Of a stretch of 64,000 nucleotides of DNA, positions 1-10,156 are shown piece by piece. The position numbers were made by a program, and so were the translations under genes. The DNA lies in assembly GCA_002943765.1 (NCBI GenBank), contig PQWQ01000038.1, forward strand, positions 186,001 to 250,000, given 5' to 3'. Source of the DNA: Psoroptes ovis. Its lineage: Eukaryota; Arthropoda; Arachnida; Sarcoptiformes; Psoroptidae. The notes beneath the pieces are model-generated. The model saw only the letters and a program-made list of their open reading frames with translations. It did not search any database and was not told the DNA's origin. How positions within the stretch are numbered: position 1 is the stretch's first letter; every line of letters begins with the position of its first letter.

Positions 1-191
1 TGGAACCTTCTAAAACAAAGGTACAGGAATCAATGGTCACTGAAGATAGCCATGATAAATCCTCTGATGATGACCAAGACGAAGATGGTGATGATGAAAA
101 TCTATTCGAAGATGAAGAGCTGACCGATGATGATGATGATGATGATCAAGATGAACAGTCTGATAATGATGAAGGTGGTGATGAAGGGTAG
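1..191 (+). CDS. C-terminal end of a highly acidic protein (partial)
   Basis: The frame starting at base 3 is open to a TAG at 189-191 and gives 62 residues. It begins EPSKTKVQESMVTEDSHDK and becomes almost pure Asp/Glu with a run of seven Asp coded by GAT repeats. The 5' part lies outside the window. Acidic tails like this are common in histone chaperones, nucleolar proteins and chaperones, so the tail alone does not identify the family. It could be the last exon of a longer gene. The reading frame is clear; the product is not recognised. Confidence 0.6.
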   Translation, partial: EPSKTKVQESMVTEDSHDKSSDDDQDEDGDDENLFEDEELTDDDDDDDQDEQSDNDEGGDEG

Positions 192-506
192 TGATGATAA
201 GGTTAATGATAAGTCATGAATTATTCGAAATTTCGCTTGTTTTTGTCAAATATGCATGTTATTAATGTCTCTGATTAATTATAAGTCTTCATCCTTATAT
301 ATTATATCAAATATTTTTATTAATTTTTGCAAATTTTTTTTTCTTTTTTGACATATGAATTTGAACATATTTATATATAAATATAAAATATATGAAATAT
401 ATACATGCACACACACATACACAGTTGTAATTAATCCTTTATTATTATAAAAATTAAAACTTGAACAAAACAACCAGAAAAAAAATTCATCAATTTCATA
501 TTATCA

Positions 507-587
507 TTAGGTTGTCCGATAAGTTTTTGCCGATTTTTCTATGATTTTCTATGAAATGATCGGCAAAAACTTTTCGGACAATTTAAT
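507..587 (+). repeat. Hairpin MITE, class B
   Basis: Left end GGTTGTCCGATAAG, right end CTTTTCGGACAATTTAAT. One of only two copies upstream of 17 kb. Confidence 0.85.
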
Positions 588-721
588 AATATTTTAATTG
601 AAAATATTTCGAAGCTGAATTTGAATTGAAATACCTGATATTTTTCATTTTTTTTTTTTGTTGATTTTAATTTTATTTTTTTGAAAATTTCACTCATTAA
701 TTCATTCTATTATATTGTGTA

Positions 722-736
722 AAACTATAATCTCAT
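722..736 (+). promoter_or_regulatory. Repeated 15-mer AAACTATAATCTCAT, copy 1
   Basis: Identical 15-mers occur at 5822-5836 and 56912-56926. This copy is about 100 bp upstream of the ATG at 839. It contains TATAA and may be a core-promoter element; that function is inferred from position only. Confidence 0.3.
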
Positions 737-838
737 TTTGTTGAATCGAATTTTTTTTAATTTTTGAATAAATTAAAAATTTTAATAATTTTCGAATCAA
801 TCATTGACCAATCAATCGATTTCGTTCGATTTCGTTAA

Positions 839-1408
839 ATGGACAAAATTCAATCAAAAACGAAAATTTTCACATCAAACAAACGTTTGCGGCTAAAAAT
901 TGATGAACTCTTGGTCGATGTAAATGATTTCATGTGGTTATGGCATGGTTGGCCCATTTGGATTTATCGAAAAATTATTTACGCACCCAACACTGTTACG
1001 ACGGATGATCGTCGCCGTATTCGACAATTGTTAACGGAACAAATCCCGGATGCTGAACAGCTTGCGTTCGTTCGACGTATGATTGAAACGCAATTACCAT
1101 CGAATGATGAACGTAAAAATCGTATTGAAAAACTTGATCGTGCGATTGCCAACACTGAACTGGGAAGAAGTTTTTTGATTGAATTAATCAGAAAAATTGA
1201 TGAAAATTTAGCCAAAAGACAGCAGCAAATTCAAATCAACACTGAAAATGATCAGCCAGCATTTGGCTGTCAAAAACTTAAATCGAACAAAGAAGATGAT
1301 TGTCAAAAATATTCGGTAGCCGCCAATTGGAAATCCATAACTGAAATGATCAAAAAACAACCAAGATCATTTCGTAGTCAAAAATTTAATCGAATCAATC
1401 ATCACTAA
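839..1408 (+). CDS. Unknown basic protein, 189 aa
   Basis: A single open frame from ATG (839) to TAA. I do not recognise the family. The protein is basic and probably helical: residues 55-125 alternate charged and hydrophobic positions (DDRRRIRQLL, FVRRMIETQL, FLIELIRKI), as in a coiled or helical bundle. A Trp-rich stretch (WLWHGWPIW, about residues 33-41) precedes it, and the last 50 residues are polar and Lys-rich. No signal peptide or membrane segment is evident. Coding is supported by length, the long non-repetitive frame and codon use like the neighbouring genes. A missed upstream or downstream exon cannot be excluded. Confidence 0.6.
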   Translation: MDKIQSKTKIFTSNKRLRLKIDELLVDVNDFMWLWHGWPIWIYRKIIYAPNTVTTDDRRRIRQLLTEQIPDAEQLAFVRRMIETQLPSNDERKNRIEKLDRAIANTELGRSFLIELIRKIDENLAKRQQQIQINTENDQPAFGCQKLKSNKEDDCQKYSVAANWKSITEMIKKQPRSFRSQKFNRINHH

Positions 1409-1827
1409 GACTAAGCGAACACATAAGATTCGAATCTTAATCTTTAAGAAAATATATGTATTTTGCCTTAAAGCGCTACTAGATTGCACTATTTTGTTGT
1501 TGTTGTTGTTGTGGTATTGAGAAATGTAACAGGTTGTCCGATAAGTTATTGCCGATTTTCTAATAATTTTCTAACGATATGATCGGCAAAAACTTTTCGG
1601 ATAACCTAATAAAACAAAATCAACTCGATGTTATTTTTTTTTGATAATTTCAATTTTACATCTGTACCTGTCAAGCAATAAATTAAATAAAATCTTATTT
1701 GTCAATTGATTGATTGATCATTTGTTTTCAAGTGTTTGCTATTAAGTGTTTGATGCGTCTTTAAAAGACTATAGTTTATTGATTTTTTTCAATTATTCGA
1801 TTTAGTACATTTGAAGAAGCAAAAGCT
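1409..1827. other. Intergenic between the 189-aa protein gene and the SCCPDH-like gene
   Basis: Holds a short TTG run (about 1494-1512) and a class B MITE (1530-1610). A GACTATAGTTTATTG stretch near 1768-1782 lies about 50 bp before the SCCPDH ATG. Confidence 0.6.
1530..1610 (+). repeat. Hairpin MITE, class B
   Basis: Arms GGTTGTCCGATAAG and CTTTTCGGATAACC, with the inner arm reaching GCCGAT/ATCGGC. It sits in the short spacer between two genes. Confidence 0.88.
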
Positions 1828-3311
1828 ATGACATCGTCAAAAGAATTTGATTTAATAATATTCGGTGCTACTGGTTTCACTGGTTTTTATGTTCTTCGAG
1901 AGCTGCTGCTGTCCATCGAACAACGTCAATCTGAATATAAACATTTGCGATGGGCAATCGCTGGTCGTAATGAACAAAAAATGTCCATGAAATTGGAAGA
2001 GGTTGGTAATGAATTGAGTAAAGATTTGAAAAATGTTACGAAAATCATGGCCGATTGTTCCGATTCGCAATCGCTATTCGATATGGCTAAACGTTGCCGT
2101 TTGATAATCAATTGTGTTGGACCATATTGTTATTATGGCCGTAGTGTTGTTGAAGCATGTGTCAAAGCCGGCACACATCATATCGATATTTCAGGTGAAC
2201 CTAATTATATTGAAGCAATGGCTGTTGAATTTTATCATGAAGCTAAAGATAAAGGGCTGATCATTGTATCGACTTGTGGATGGGATTCGATTCCATGTGA
2301 TCTCGGGGTTATGTTTGCCAAGCGAAATTTTCCTGGACGTTTACATTCGGTCGAAACATTTGTGAAAACTATTCCCGGTTCAATGGGTTATGCAATCAAT
2401 ACGGGTACATTGAATTCAGCAATCAATGGTTATCGAACGATGAATGAATTGAAAACTATTCGCCGTAGACTTTATGCTGAGGTGTTGACCCGTAAAATTC
2501 CAAAAAGTCGTATTATTCTTAAACGAAAGTAAATATATCACCCTTGTTTTAATGATAATTTTAATTTTTGAAAATTTTCTCCATGCCTTTATCTGTATAG
2601 AACCATTCCGTTTACACATGAAAAAATTTCCGGTTGGAATGTTGAATTTCCTGGTAGTGATCGTTCAGTTGTTCAACGTACACAATACTATAATTATGAA
2701 CATTTCAATGAACCACCAATACAAATACAAACATATTTCACTGTTCGATCCATTGGTGATTTGTTAGGTTTAATTGTATTTGCCGCAATATTTGCTATAA
2801 TGACTGCAACATCTTTTGGTGCAAATTTATTATCGAATTATCCGGAAATTTTTTCCGCCGGTACATTCACTAAAAAAGGTCCAACACGTGAACAAATTGA
2901 ATCGACTCGTTTCGAAACGCTTATACTTGGACGTGGATGGTCTAGCAAATTAATACAACAACAACAACAACAAAACAATGAAAGCAGTGATCCGAATGCT
3001 GATGTAGCCGATGAACCGAAAGCGGAACCAGATGAATCCATAATGGTCAAAGTATCTGGTCGTGATCCTGGATATATGGCCACATCCACCTGTATTGTTC
3101 AATCTGGATTGACCATTTTAATGGAATCGGATCGAATTCCAAGGTTTGTTAACTGATTTATCAATAATCCTTCAAATCAAACTTCGAATTGTTTTCGTTT
3201 TTTTCTCATTTTTGCAAATTCAGAGGTGTATTGACACCGGCTTCAGCATTCCGCGATACTCAAATATTGGAACGACTTAAAGAAAGAGATTTTAAGATTG
3301 AAATTGTTTGA
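1828..3311 (+). CDS. SCCPDH: Saccharopine dehydrogenase-like oxidoreductase, 443 aa
   Basis: Three exons, 1828-2528, 2601-3143 and 3224-3311, joined by GT-AG introns of 72 and 80 bp that keep one frame. The N-terminus carries the dinucleotide-binding motif FGATGFTG (residues 12-19), followed by the family stretches INCVGPYCYYGRSVVEAC and GTHHIDISGEP. A hydrophobic segment in exon 2 (GDLLGLIVFAAIFAIM) and the ending GGVLTPASAF (written RGVLTPASAF here) also match SCCPDH. Length is close to the usual 429 aa; the excess is a Gln run plus acidic insert (about residues 350-375). SCCPDH proteins are membrane- or lipid-droplet-associated Rossmann proteins of unsettled substrate; lysine breakdown should not be assumed. 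It converges with the NHL gene 285 bp downstream. Confidence 0.92.
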
Positions 3312-3426
3312 AAGAACTGTTTATTTGGGTAAATTTTTGAATGAAATTTTGATTTTTGATAAAAAAAATTATATTTTTTCCATGATAAGTTCATTCGAAG
3401 AAAAGATTCGAATGAATTAATGAATT

Positions 3427-3432
3427 AATAAA
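3427..3432 (+). terminator. Candidate poly(A) signal AATAAA of the SCCPDH-like gene
   Basis: AATAAA 116 bp after the SCCPDH stop, in an A-rich stretch. Position only; no transcript evidence. Confidence 0.35.
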
Positions 3433-3596
3433 AAAAAGAAATGATTTACAATTATAATAAATAATAATAATAATGATAAGAATAATGATAATAATTCAAT
3501 GTGTAAGAAACAATAATCATTAAAAAAATTTTAAAGGTAAGAATTTTGACCCTACGGAAACCTTATTGACCCTTTGAAAATAAATAAATTGATCTA

Positions 3597-5465
3597 TCAA
3601 CGATGTTGTGACAAGTGAACACCAGTTGTTACACCAGTACTTATATCAGCATCATCATTTCGAACAGTGATTGCATTCATAACGACAGCATGATTATTAT
3701 TTTTAGCCAAAGTGACAATACAACCATTTGCCGATAATCGTAGTCCACAACAACGTGATACTTTGACAAATGGACAATCATAATCGGCCAGTAATTGTCC
3801 TTGTTCATTGAATACTGATATATGAAACCGATTGCCATGCGAATCACCACAAATTATATCACCACGATTCGATATATCGATACCATTTGGGAAACGTAAC
3901 ATTCGTGCTGATAAACGTCGTACTAAATTACCATGAGCGTTGAACACACAAATATTATGACCCTTGAAATCACAAATGTAGAAATGTTTATTATGTACGG
4001 CAACATCCGATGGTTCCATCATATATGGTGAACATGTGAACCAATTCAAAAGGCCACCAATTTCATTCATTACGATCAAACTAGAACGGACAGAATCGAC
4101 AGCAATAATACGGCGATCTTGTGTAGTGATTAAACCGCTAACAATATCCATTGGTGGAATGGAAATCAAACGAAGATATTCACCATTAATCGAAAAGACT
4201 TGCATACGAGAACGTTTTGAACCACGGTCACATACGATAAATATTGGATCAGCATCTTCAACACGTAATAGCGCCGGTGGTAACATTGCAATCTGAGAAA
4301 AAATATCAAATCAACATTAGTTTATGTTTGAACAAGGTTATCAAGATTTTACCTTACGAGGTTGATTGAGTTTACCTGTTTCAGTGCCATATTCACCAAA
4401 ACTAAATTTAAATTTACCATTAAAAGCAAACACACAAATACGATGATTATTTGTATCGGCAATAACAATATCATCATTGACTCCTAAACAAAATCCATGT
4501 GGAGTATCTAAACAACCAGGTTCGGAACCAATTTGACCAAATTTATAAGCCACTTGTAGCTGTCGTGCACGTCCAACACTGGCATCATTCAACGATAATG
4601 ACATTGGTCCATCAGATTCAGTTTCGAAAATAACAGATGATGGATCTAATGTATGAAATAATTGTGCTGCATTAGTTGATGATAGATTAGGATTGGTAGT
4701 GACACCATTGCTGTTGAAAGTTGAAAAAGTAGATTGAGTCGATGGCATAGGATTGGCTGCCGACAATGACGGTGGATTAATGACAGGTGGCGTGGTAACA
4801 TTTCCTGAATCCAAATTATTGGACAAAAACCAATTCAGCAAGTTGGAAAATTTACCATCGGTTTTACTGCGCATTTCAATATAATACATTATGTTGAACA
4901 ATTTGAATAATGTATTATCTTCACCATTTTTCAACATCAGTGCTGTGATATCATTCATTGAATTATCAGATAATTTATTCATCAATGCCCGAGCAATATC
5001 ACGGTGACCATCGAATGATAATTGTTTAATCATTAATTGATAAAATAGCGATAATCTTGATTGAGTTGAGGCTGAATCCATACTATTTTGATTAGCCTTA
5101 TTGTGATTACCACCAGCACCACCATCGAAAAAAGCACAATTAATAAAATCTTGATGTGAAAACAATGTTTGAAAGATTTTTTGTAAAAATGGATAATCTT
5201 GATCCAATTGATTATTCAATTCGGCATTGTTCATCGCTGATGATAATGATTCATAAAAGTTTAAATTATTCAAATCACAACAATTTAATTCTTCAACATT
5301 ACGTATGGCCATTGATTCATTCATTTTGTTAATGTTGTTGCTGGTACTGCTTGAAACATCAGATATTTGTAACGATGCAAACATATTGTGCATCATATTC
5401 GTATTGTTATTATTGTCACCATTGTTTTCCATTAAATTATCACATCGATTAGTGTTTTCGCTCAT
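3597..5465 (-). CDS. NHL-propeller protein with CSTF1-dimerisation-like segment, 602 aa
   Basis: Two exons, 5465-4353 and 4292-3597, phase-0 intron of 60 bp. The first true ATG is at 5465. Residues about 1-130 are Asn/Ser-rich. About 138-185 (FYQLMIKQLSFDGHRDIA, then ITALMLKNGEDN) resembles the N-terminal homodimerisation domain of CSTF1 (Tyr, QL, DG, IA in register). From about 309 to the end is an NHL beta-propeller: FGQIGSEPGCLDTPHGF, DIVIADTNNHRICVF, GKFKFSFGEYG, then ICVFNAHGNLVRRL and ISVFNEQGQLLADYDCPF. The propeller looks most like the NHL domain of Brat, an RNA-binding translational repressor. There is no RING, B-box or coiled coil, so this is not a full TRIM-NHL protein. RNA binding and dimerisation are inferences. 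Confidence 0.8.
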
Positions 5466-6417
5466 TTTTTTCGGGTTCAGCAATGGTGATTGTTTGTTTT
5501 CAATTCAAATCAAGTGGAAAAATTCGATGGAATAGGTCAGAAATTGATGCAAATCAACCAAAAAATCAATGAAAATAATTAAAAATTTAAAAAATTAGAA
5601 AAACAATAGATTTCGAATAACAATGAAAACGGCTGAAATCAACTGCGCACAGGAAATTCAATCAATTTTGGAGCCAAAAATGTACACAAATGAGCCGTTC
5701 ATAATGGACGATTCCTTTGTTTGCTTTGTTCTTCTTTCACTTGTCTTTGTTCAATTTTAGTGAAATTCGATTTTCAAATGAAAATTTTGAAAAATGTTCA
5801 AAAAAAAAAAAAAATGAAAATAAACTATAATCTCATTTAATTTGTGAAAAAAATTGATTAATTATTGACAAAATAAGCCATAAAAAAGTAAATAATCAAG
5901 TAAGTAAAATCGATTGTTTGATGCAAATTGACTAATGTTCATTTGTATTTTTGAATTTTTGATAAACTTGATCAATCACAATTGATGATCAATGGTGGAT
6001 GGCTGTATTTAGTATAAATTCACAAGACAGATATCCATTATGTTCTGTTAATGCATGAAAACTATAGCCTTACACCACACTTGAATTTGTTTTTGATTGT
6101 CTGTCATCAAAACTAATTGTTTTGTTTTAATTGTTATTTTCATAGTTACACGTATTACATTGAATCTGTGTTTTTATTTGTTTTTAAAAATCTCTGTATA
6201 TTTGTTTTTATCATCAAAATTTATGAACAATTTACGAACAATTATATCTTGAAGACTTCAAGAATTCGATTGGTACCCATCAAAGATGAAGATAAGAAGA
6301 TCAAAGGTAGGTGGCAATTTTATTTTTTTTTCTATGTTTGAATGCTGAAATTTGGCTCTGCTCTTGATTTGTCCATCTTAAGATGAATCAATGCCAAAAT
6401 TTCATTGATTATCTTGA
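5466..6417. other. Intergenic between the NHL gene and the acyl-CoA-synthetase-like gene
   Basis: Upstream of the NHL gene and downstream of the AMP-forming ligase (both minus strand). Contains an A13-like run near 5802 and a copy of the 15-mer at 5822. The open stretch at 6117-6341 is AT-rich and repetitive in composition and is not supported as a gene. Confidence 0.55.
5822..5836 (+). promoter_or_regulatory. Repeated 15-mer AAACTATAATCTCAT, copy 2
   Basis: Exact copy, about 360 bp upstream of the NHL gene start and in the opposite orientation to that gene. This weakens a simple oriented core-promoter reading. Confidence 0.22.
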
Positions 6418-8091
6418 TTAAAGTAACGAATCAGTCAAGACTTCATTCTTGATCATATCTTGGTAAAATTGTCTGTCAATTTTACCCAAAAAAGTACATT
6501 TAATTCGATCAACAAATCGAATACCACCTCTTAGTTGTTTTACATCGCTCATATTATTCTTAGTAAATTCTTTGACATCTTCAACCGATATATTACGACC
6601 ATGTTTTAATTGAATATATGCACGTAACAAATGTCCATCTGTAACATGTCGAACACCAACAACACATACATTTTCAATGCTTGCATGTTTCAGTAAGAAT
6701 GATTCAATTTGTACCGGTGATACTGACCATTGTCGATATTTGATCATTAATTTGATTCGATCGACAACAAAAAGATATCCTTGAGAATTGTAATACCCGA
6801 TATCACCAGTATGATACCAACCATTCGAATCAATTGTTTCATTTGTTGCCTTCTCGTTCATAAGATAACCAGCAAACAGAGCTGGTCCACGAAAGCAAAT
6901 TTCACCATTGCTGCCTGGTGGTAAATTCTCCTTTGTTTCAATATCAATTATTTTCATTTCAATATTTGTTTGTGGTACACCGACTGTACCGACTGGAAAT
7001 GATTCACCCATCGGTATCATTACACTGCCCATCATTTCAGTGGAACCATATACTTCAATAGTTTTAACGTGATATTTTTCTTCGATTTCTCGAAACAATT
7101 CATGGGGTACTTTGGCACCTGCACATGATACGACTTTCAATGATTCAAGTCTAAATTGTTGATGATAATTGTTTTTGGCCAGATTCGCAATATAATTCGG
7201 TAAAATTGGCATTTGATTTGCTTGAAAACGTTCCACCAACATTAACATATGCTCCAATCGACAATTTTCGGTCAATATCAATGTTTGTGACCAACAAAGT
7301 ATTTTCAACGTACCTAATATACCAGATATATGTGCGAATGGATACCACATCAAGTAACGAATTGTTTGTTGTTTGAATATTGAATATGGTCGAAAAATCA
7401 TTGTTGATGCTAATGCACTTGTCTGTGTGTGGATTGCACCTTTCGGTAATCCAGTACTACCCGATGTGTATATGATTACCAAAGGGTCATTTGGTTCGGT
7501 TTCAAAATATGGTACACGATCAATCATTTGATTATGATTCGATAATTGTTTCATATCTATAATCTTGAAATTCTCGCCCAAATCATCGATTGAAAATCTC
7601 TCTTTCGAATCACCATTGTTTTCAGCAATAATCAATAGCCTTAGAGCATCAATTCTTTTATTGTTTTGTTGTTTCATTACTTTTTTAAAAATTGATAAAT
7701 GTTTTTGATCAATCCACACAACGGTAGCTTTTGAATTTTCAATTTGTTCACCAAGTTCAAAACAACCATTGGTTGATGAACTTGGTGAAAATGTTACGCC
7801 TAAATACATTAAGGCTAAAAATGACACCAAATATTCAAATGAATTATCGGCAAACATAAGGACCAAATCATTTTTTCCGATTCCAATCGATATGAATTTC
7901 GATGCTTGTCGTCGAATTTCATTATTTAATGATTCATAATCATATTCCATTCCATTACGGCCATCAATAACAGCCAATGATTTTGAATTTTTCATAAATT
8001 GTTCATTTATAAATCGGCCAACACTGATCGAAGGTATTTCGGTTAATCCATATGGAGATTTAACAATGAATTTTTCATTATTTTTACACAT
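6418..8091 (-). CDS. AMP-forming acyl-CoA synthetase / 4CL-luciferase-like ligase, 557 aa
   Basis: One uninterrupted frame from ATG at 8091, full length for the family. Motifs in order: P-loop YTSGSTGLPKGAIH (near residue 207), EVYGSTE (A5), NGWYHTGDIGYY (A7), VDRIKLMIKYRQWSVSP (A8) and a C-terminal Lys in FLGKIDRQ (A10). Such enzymes activate a carboxylic acid to an acyl-AMP and usually transfer it to CoA. The A8 Gly of the usual IKYKG context is Gln here (KYRQW), in the loop that enters the active site during thioester formation. The C-terminus is SLL, which resembles but does not match the peroxisomal signal SKL. Substrate unknown; a fatty or aromatic acid is the family guess. Confidence 0.9.
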   Translation of the reverse strand: MCKNNEKFIVKSPYGLTEIPSISVGRFINEQFMKNSKSLAVIDGRNGMEYDYESLNNEIRRQASKFISIGIGKNDLVLMFADNSFEYLVSFLALMYLGVTFSPSSSTNGCFELGEQIENSKATVVWIDQKHLSIFKKVMKQQNNKRIDALRLLIIAENNGDSKERFSIDDLGENFKIIDMKQLSNHNQMIDRVPYFETEPNDPLVIIYTSGSTGLPKGAIHTQTSALASTMIFRPYSIFKQQTIRYLMWYPFAHISGILGTLKILCWSQTLILTENCRLEHMLMLVERFQANQMPILPNYIANLAKNNYHQQFRLESLKVVSCAGAKVPHELFREIEEKYHVKTIEVYGSTEMMGSVMIPMGESFPVGTVGVPQTNIEMKIIDIETKENLPPGSNGEICFRGPALFAGYLMNEKATNETIDSNGWYHTGDIGYYNSQGYLFVVDRIKLMIKYRQWSVSPVQIESFLLKHASIENVCVVGVRHVTDGHLLRAYIQLKHGRNISVEDVKEFTKNNMSDVKQLRGGIRFVDRIKCTFLGKIDRQFYQDMIKNEVLTDSLL

Positions 8092-8558
8092 TTTTTGAAC
8101 AAAAATTTTCTCTTTTTTTTCTTAACAATTTGACAAATGACTTATAATTACATAACTGTGTGAGAAAGCAAAAATCGTATGAAAATGTCTTTGAATTATT
8201 TGTATGTATTTCTCATGTATTTATTATGTATTTGTATGTGTGTGGATGATGATGATAGCATTGATCACATATCAAAAGTACGGAAGATAATTTTCCTAAG
8301 ATATTTGTCGAAAAAGACATGGAAAAAACCTGTTCATTTCTTATATTTCTTATTCAAATTTTGTACTGCGAACTTTGAAACTTTCATTGATTTGAGTAAT
8401 TTGAGATTGATAAATGGTAATTTGATATGATGAGAAATTGATTTGCTTTCATTTAATCAAATTTATCATAACTATAAGCCTTGATAAAATGACTTGTTCT
8501 CTTGGATTTACATACAACCAATGCACACATTTCAATTGGACAATTAAATTATCACATT
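8092..8558. other. Intergenic between the AMP-ligase and NTAN1 genes
   Basis: Upstream of the AMP-ligase, downstream of NTAN1. An 83-codon plus-strand frame (8179-8430) starts with a hydrophobic stretch but has Phe/Ile/Lys-rich composition expected of AT-rich noncoding DNA. I see no gene. Confidence 0.5.
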
Positions 8559-9885
8559 TCAATTGGGAAAAATTTCCCTCCATTCATATGATACGCCAGA
8601 ATCGTTGGTTATTTTTTCACCTTCCAAGGATTGATTCGAATTTGAACAATTCTGCTGCTCATTTTGATCGTTTTCATTTGATTCAATCATTCGAAACATT
8701 CGTGGACGATCATTGGGAAAATATTGACGAATAAATTGTTGATATGAATAACCAAATTGTTGAAAATGTCTTAATAATAATTGATGTATTTGTCGTATTT
8801 CATGTACAAAGTGTTCAGCTTCGACCATTGGTGATGTTGAAAATTTCTACGGGTTTGAAATGGTTAAAAATGATTGATTAATAAACGACCTTAAATGAAT
8901 GCATAGATGATATTTACATTTAAAATTTGTTCATCATTTAATCGTAGCACTTGTTGAAAATATTGTTTAGCATATTTATTGAAATATATACGATGATTCA
9001 AATGTAACACTGGTATTTCCAAATATTTTTTAGCACAATTATAAATGCCAACATATCGGAATGATTCGGCCATTGAAACATTCATTCGGCGAATATTGAA
9101 TAGCGGAATAGGCATCCGTTGCATGTATTGATCATCGAGAGTTGGTCGCATTAATTTGGCATTTTCAAATGGGCTTGATTGATTTTTCAAATTGATAGCT
9201 ACACCGGTTATTCGAGGCTCATTATAATGAGATTTGCTCACTGTATTTTGTGATACAACATGAAATATATTCAATCGAAATCGATATTTTGTAAGGTTTC
9301 CAAACATTTTCAATATATTCATAACCAAAGGGTCCGATGTATTACGTTCATCTTGGTAGCCACCAATCAATGATAATTCAAATGCAATTGAATCATCATC
9401 TTCTGGATCGAATTGTTTCATATAATGACATATTTGTTCGAATTGTTCATAATCATTCGAATCGATACGATCAAAATGACAAAGAAATATTAAATTTGAT
9501 CGCCGTAGAATGCCAGTTACACATGTTGTCATATCATCAGTCATAATTATGTCTAAACAATCTAATTTATGAAAACATATGAAATAATCGCTTTGGAAAA
9601 TTGATTTAAGCTCACCTTTAGTGTCAACAATTGCATATTCATGTTGCATTACATATAATAATCGACATTTGCGAGCATCATATGATTGTACTACATCATC
9701 TAGTTTGATTGTTGGATGCCTCTTATTGGCCTCATTAAATTTTTTTCAAATTTCCAATCATTAATCTATTTACTTACAATTAAAAATGGAAATTTGTCGT
9801 ATAGTTGATCACTTGTTTCAAATTCACACAGATCAACATTTTCGATGATGATATCATCGATGTTATTGATTATATCAATTTTCAT
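8559..9885 (-). CDS. NTAN1: Protein N-terminal asparagine amidohydrolase, 402 aa
   Basis: Three exons, 9885-9778, 9730-8918 and 8846-8559, all phase 0, with introns of 47 and 71 bp. NTAN1 deamidates N-terminal Asn to Asp, feeding substrates to arginylation and the Arg/N-degron pathway. Family marks: TDDMTTCVTGIL, where the Cys (about residue 106) aligns with the catalytic Cys of the DDATTC motif; LSLIGGYQDER (human LVGGFSDD); ITGVAINLK; and across the last splice junction ILN-KFSTSPMVEAEHFVHEIRQ, matching the human STSPLAEPPHFVEHIR end. It is longer than the human 310 aa because of inserted segments and a polar Asn/Gln/Ser tail of about 50 residues. Confidence 0.92.
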
Positions 9886-10156
9886 GATTAACAATGATCA
9901 AATTGAATTCAAATCACATCGAATTCGAATTCGAACACATATGATTTGTCCATTTAAACATTTGGTTTGTTCATATAGAACGTATGCGAATTTTTTTTGA
10001 AATTAAGAAAAAATTTCATTTATTCCAATAATAAATTATAATACAAATAATTCCATCAGTAATTTCCATAATTTAAAACATATAAATAATTTAAAAAATT
10101 TGAAATTGAAATAATTCATCATCAAAAACTACTAGTCTATTTGAACGAATGAATTT

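Larger units (their letters stand above)
192..838. other. Intergenic, 3' flank of the acidic gene and 5' flank of the next
   Basis: Very AT-rich, with no credible coding sequence. It holds one class B MITE (507-587) and the 15-base motif AAACTATAATCTCAT at 722-736, about 100 bp before the next start codon. Confidence 0.6.

Noticed and set aside
2552..2767. Separate small ORF in the SCCPDH-like gene
   Set aside because: It overlaps exon 2 in another frame; splicing 2528 to 2601 gives the conserved SCCPDH frame instead.
8179..8430. 83-codon frame with hydrophobic N-terminus between two genes
   Set aside because: AT-driven composition, no similarity recognised, and it lies in the promoter side of the AMP-ligase gene.
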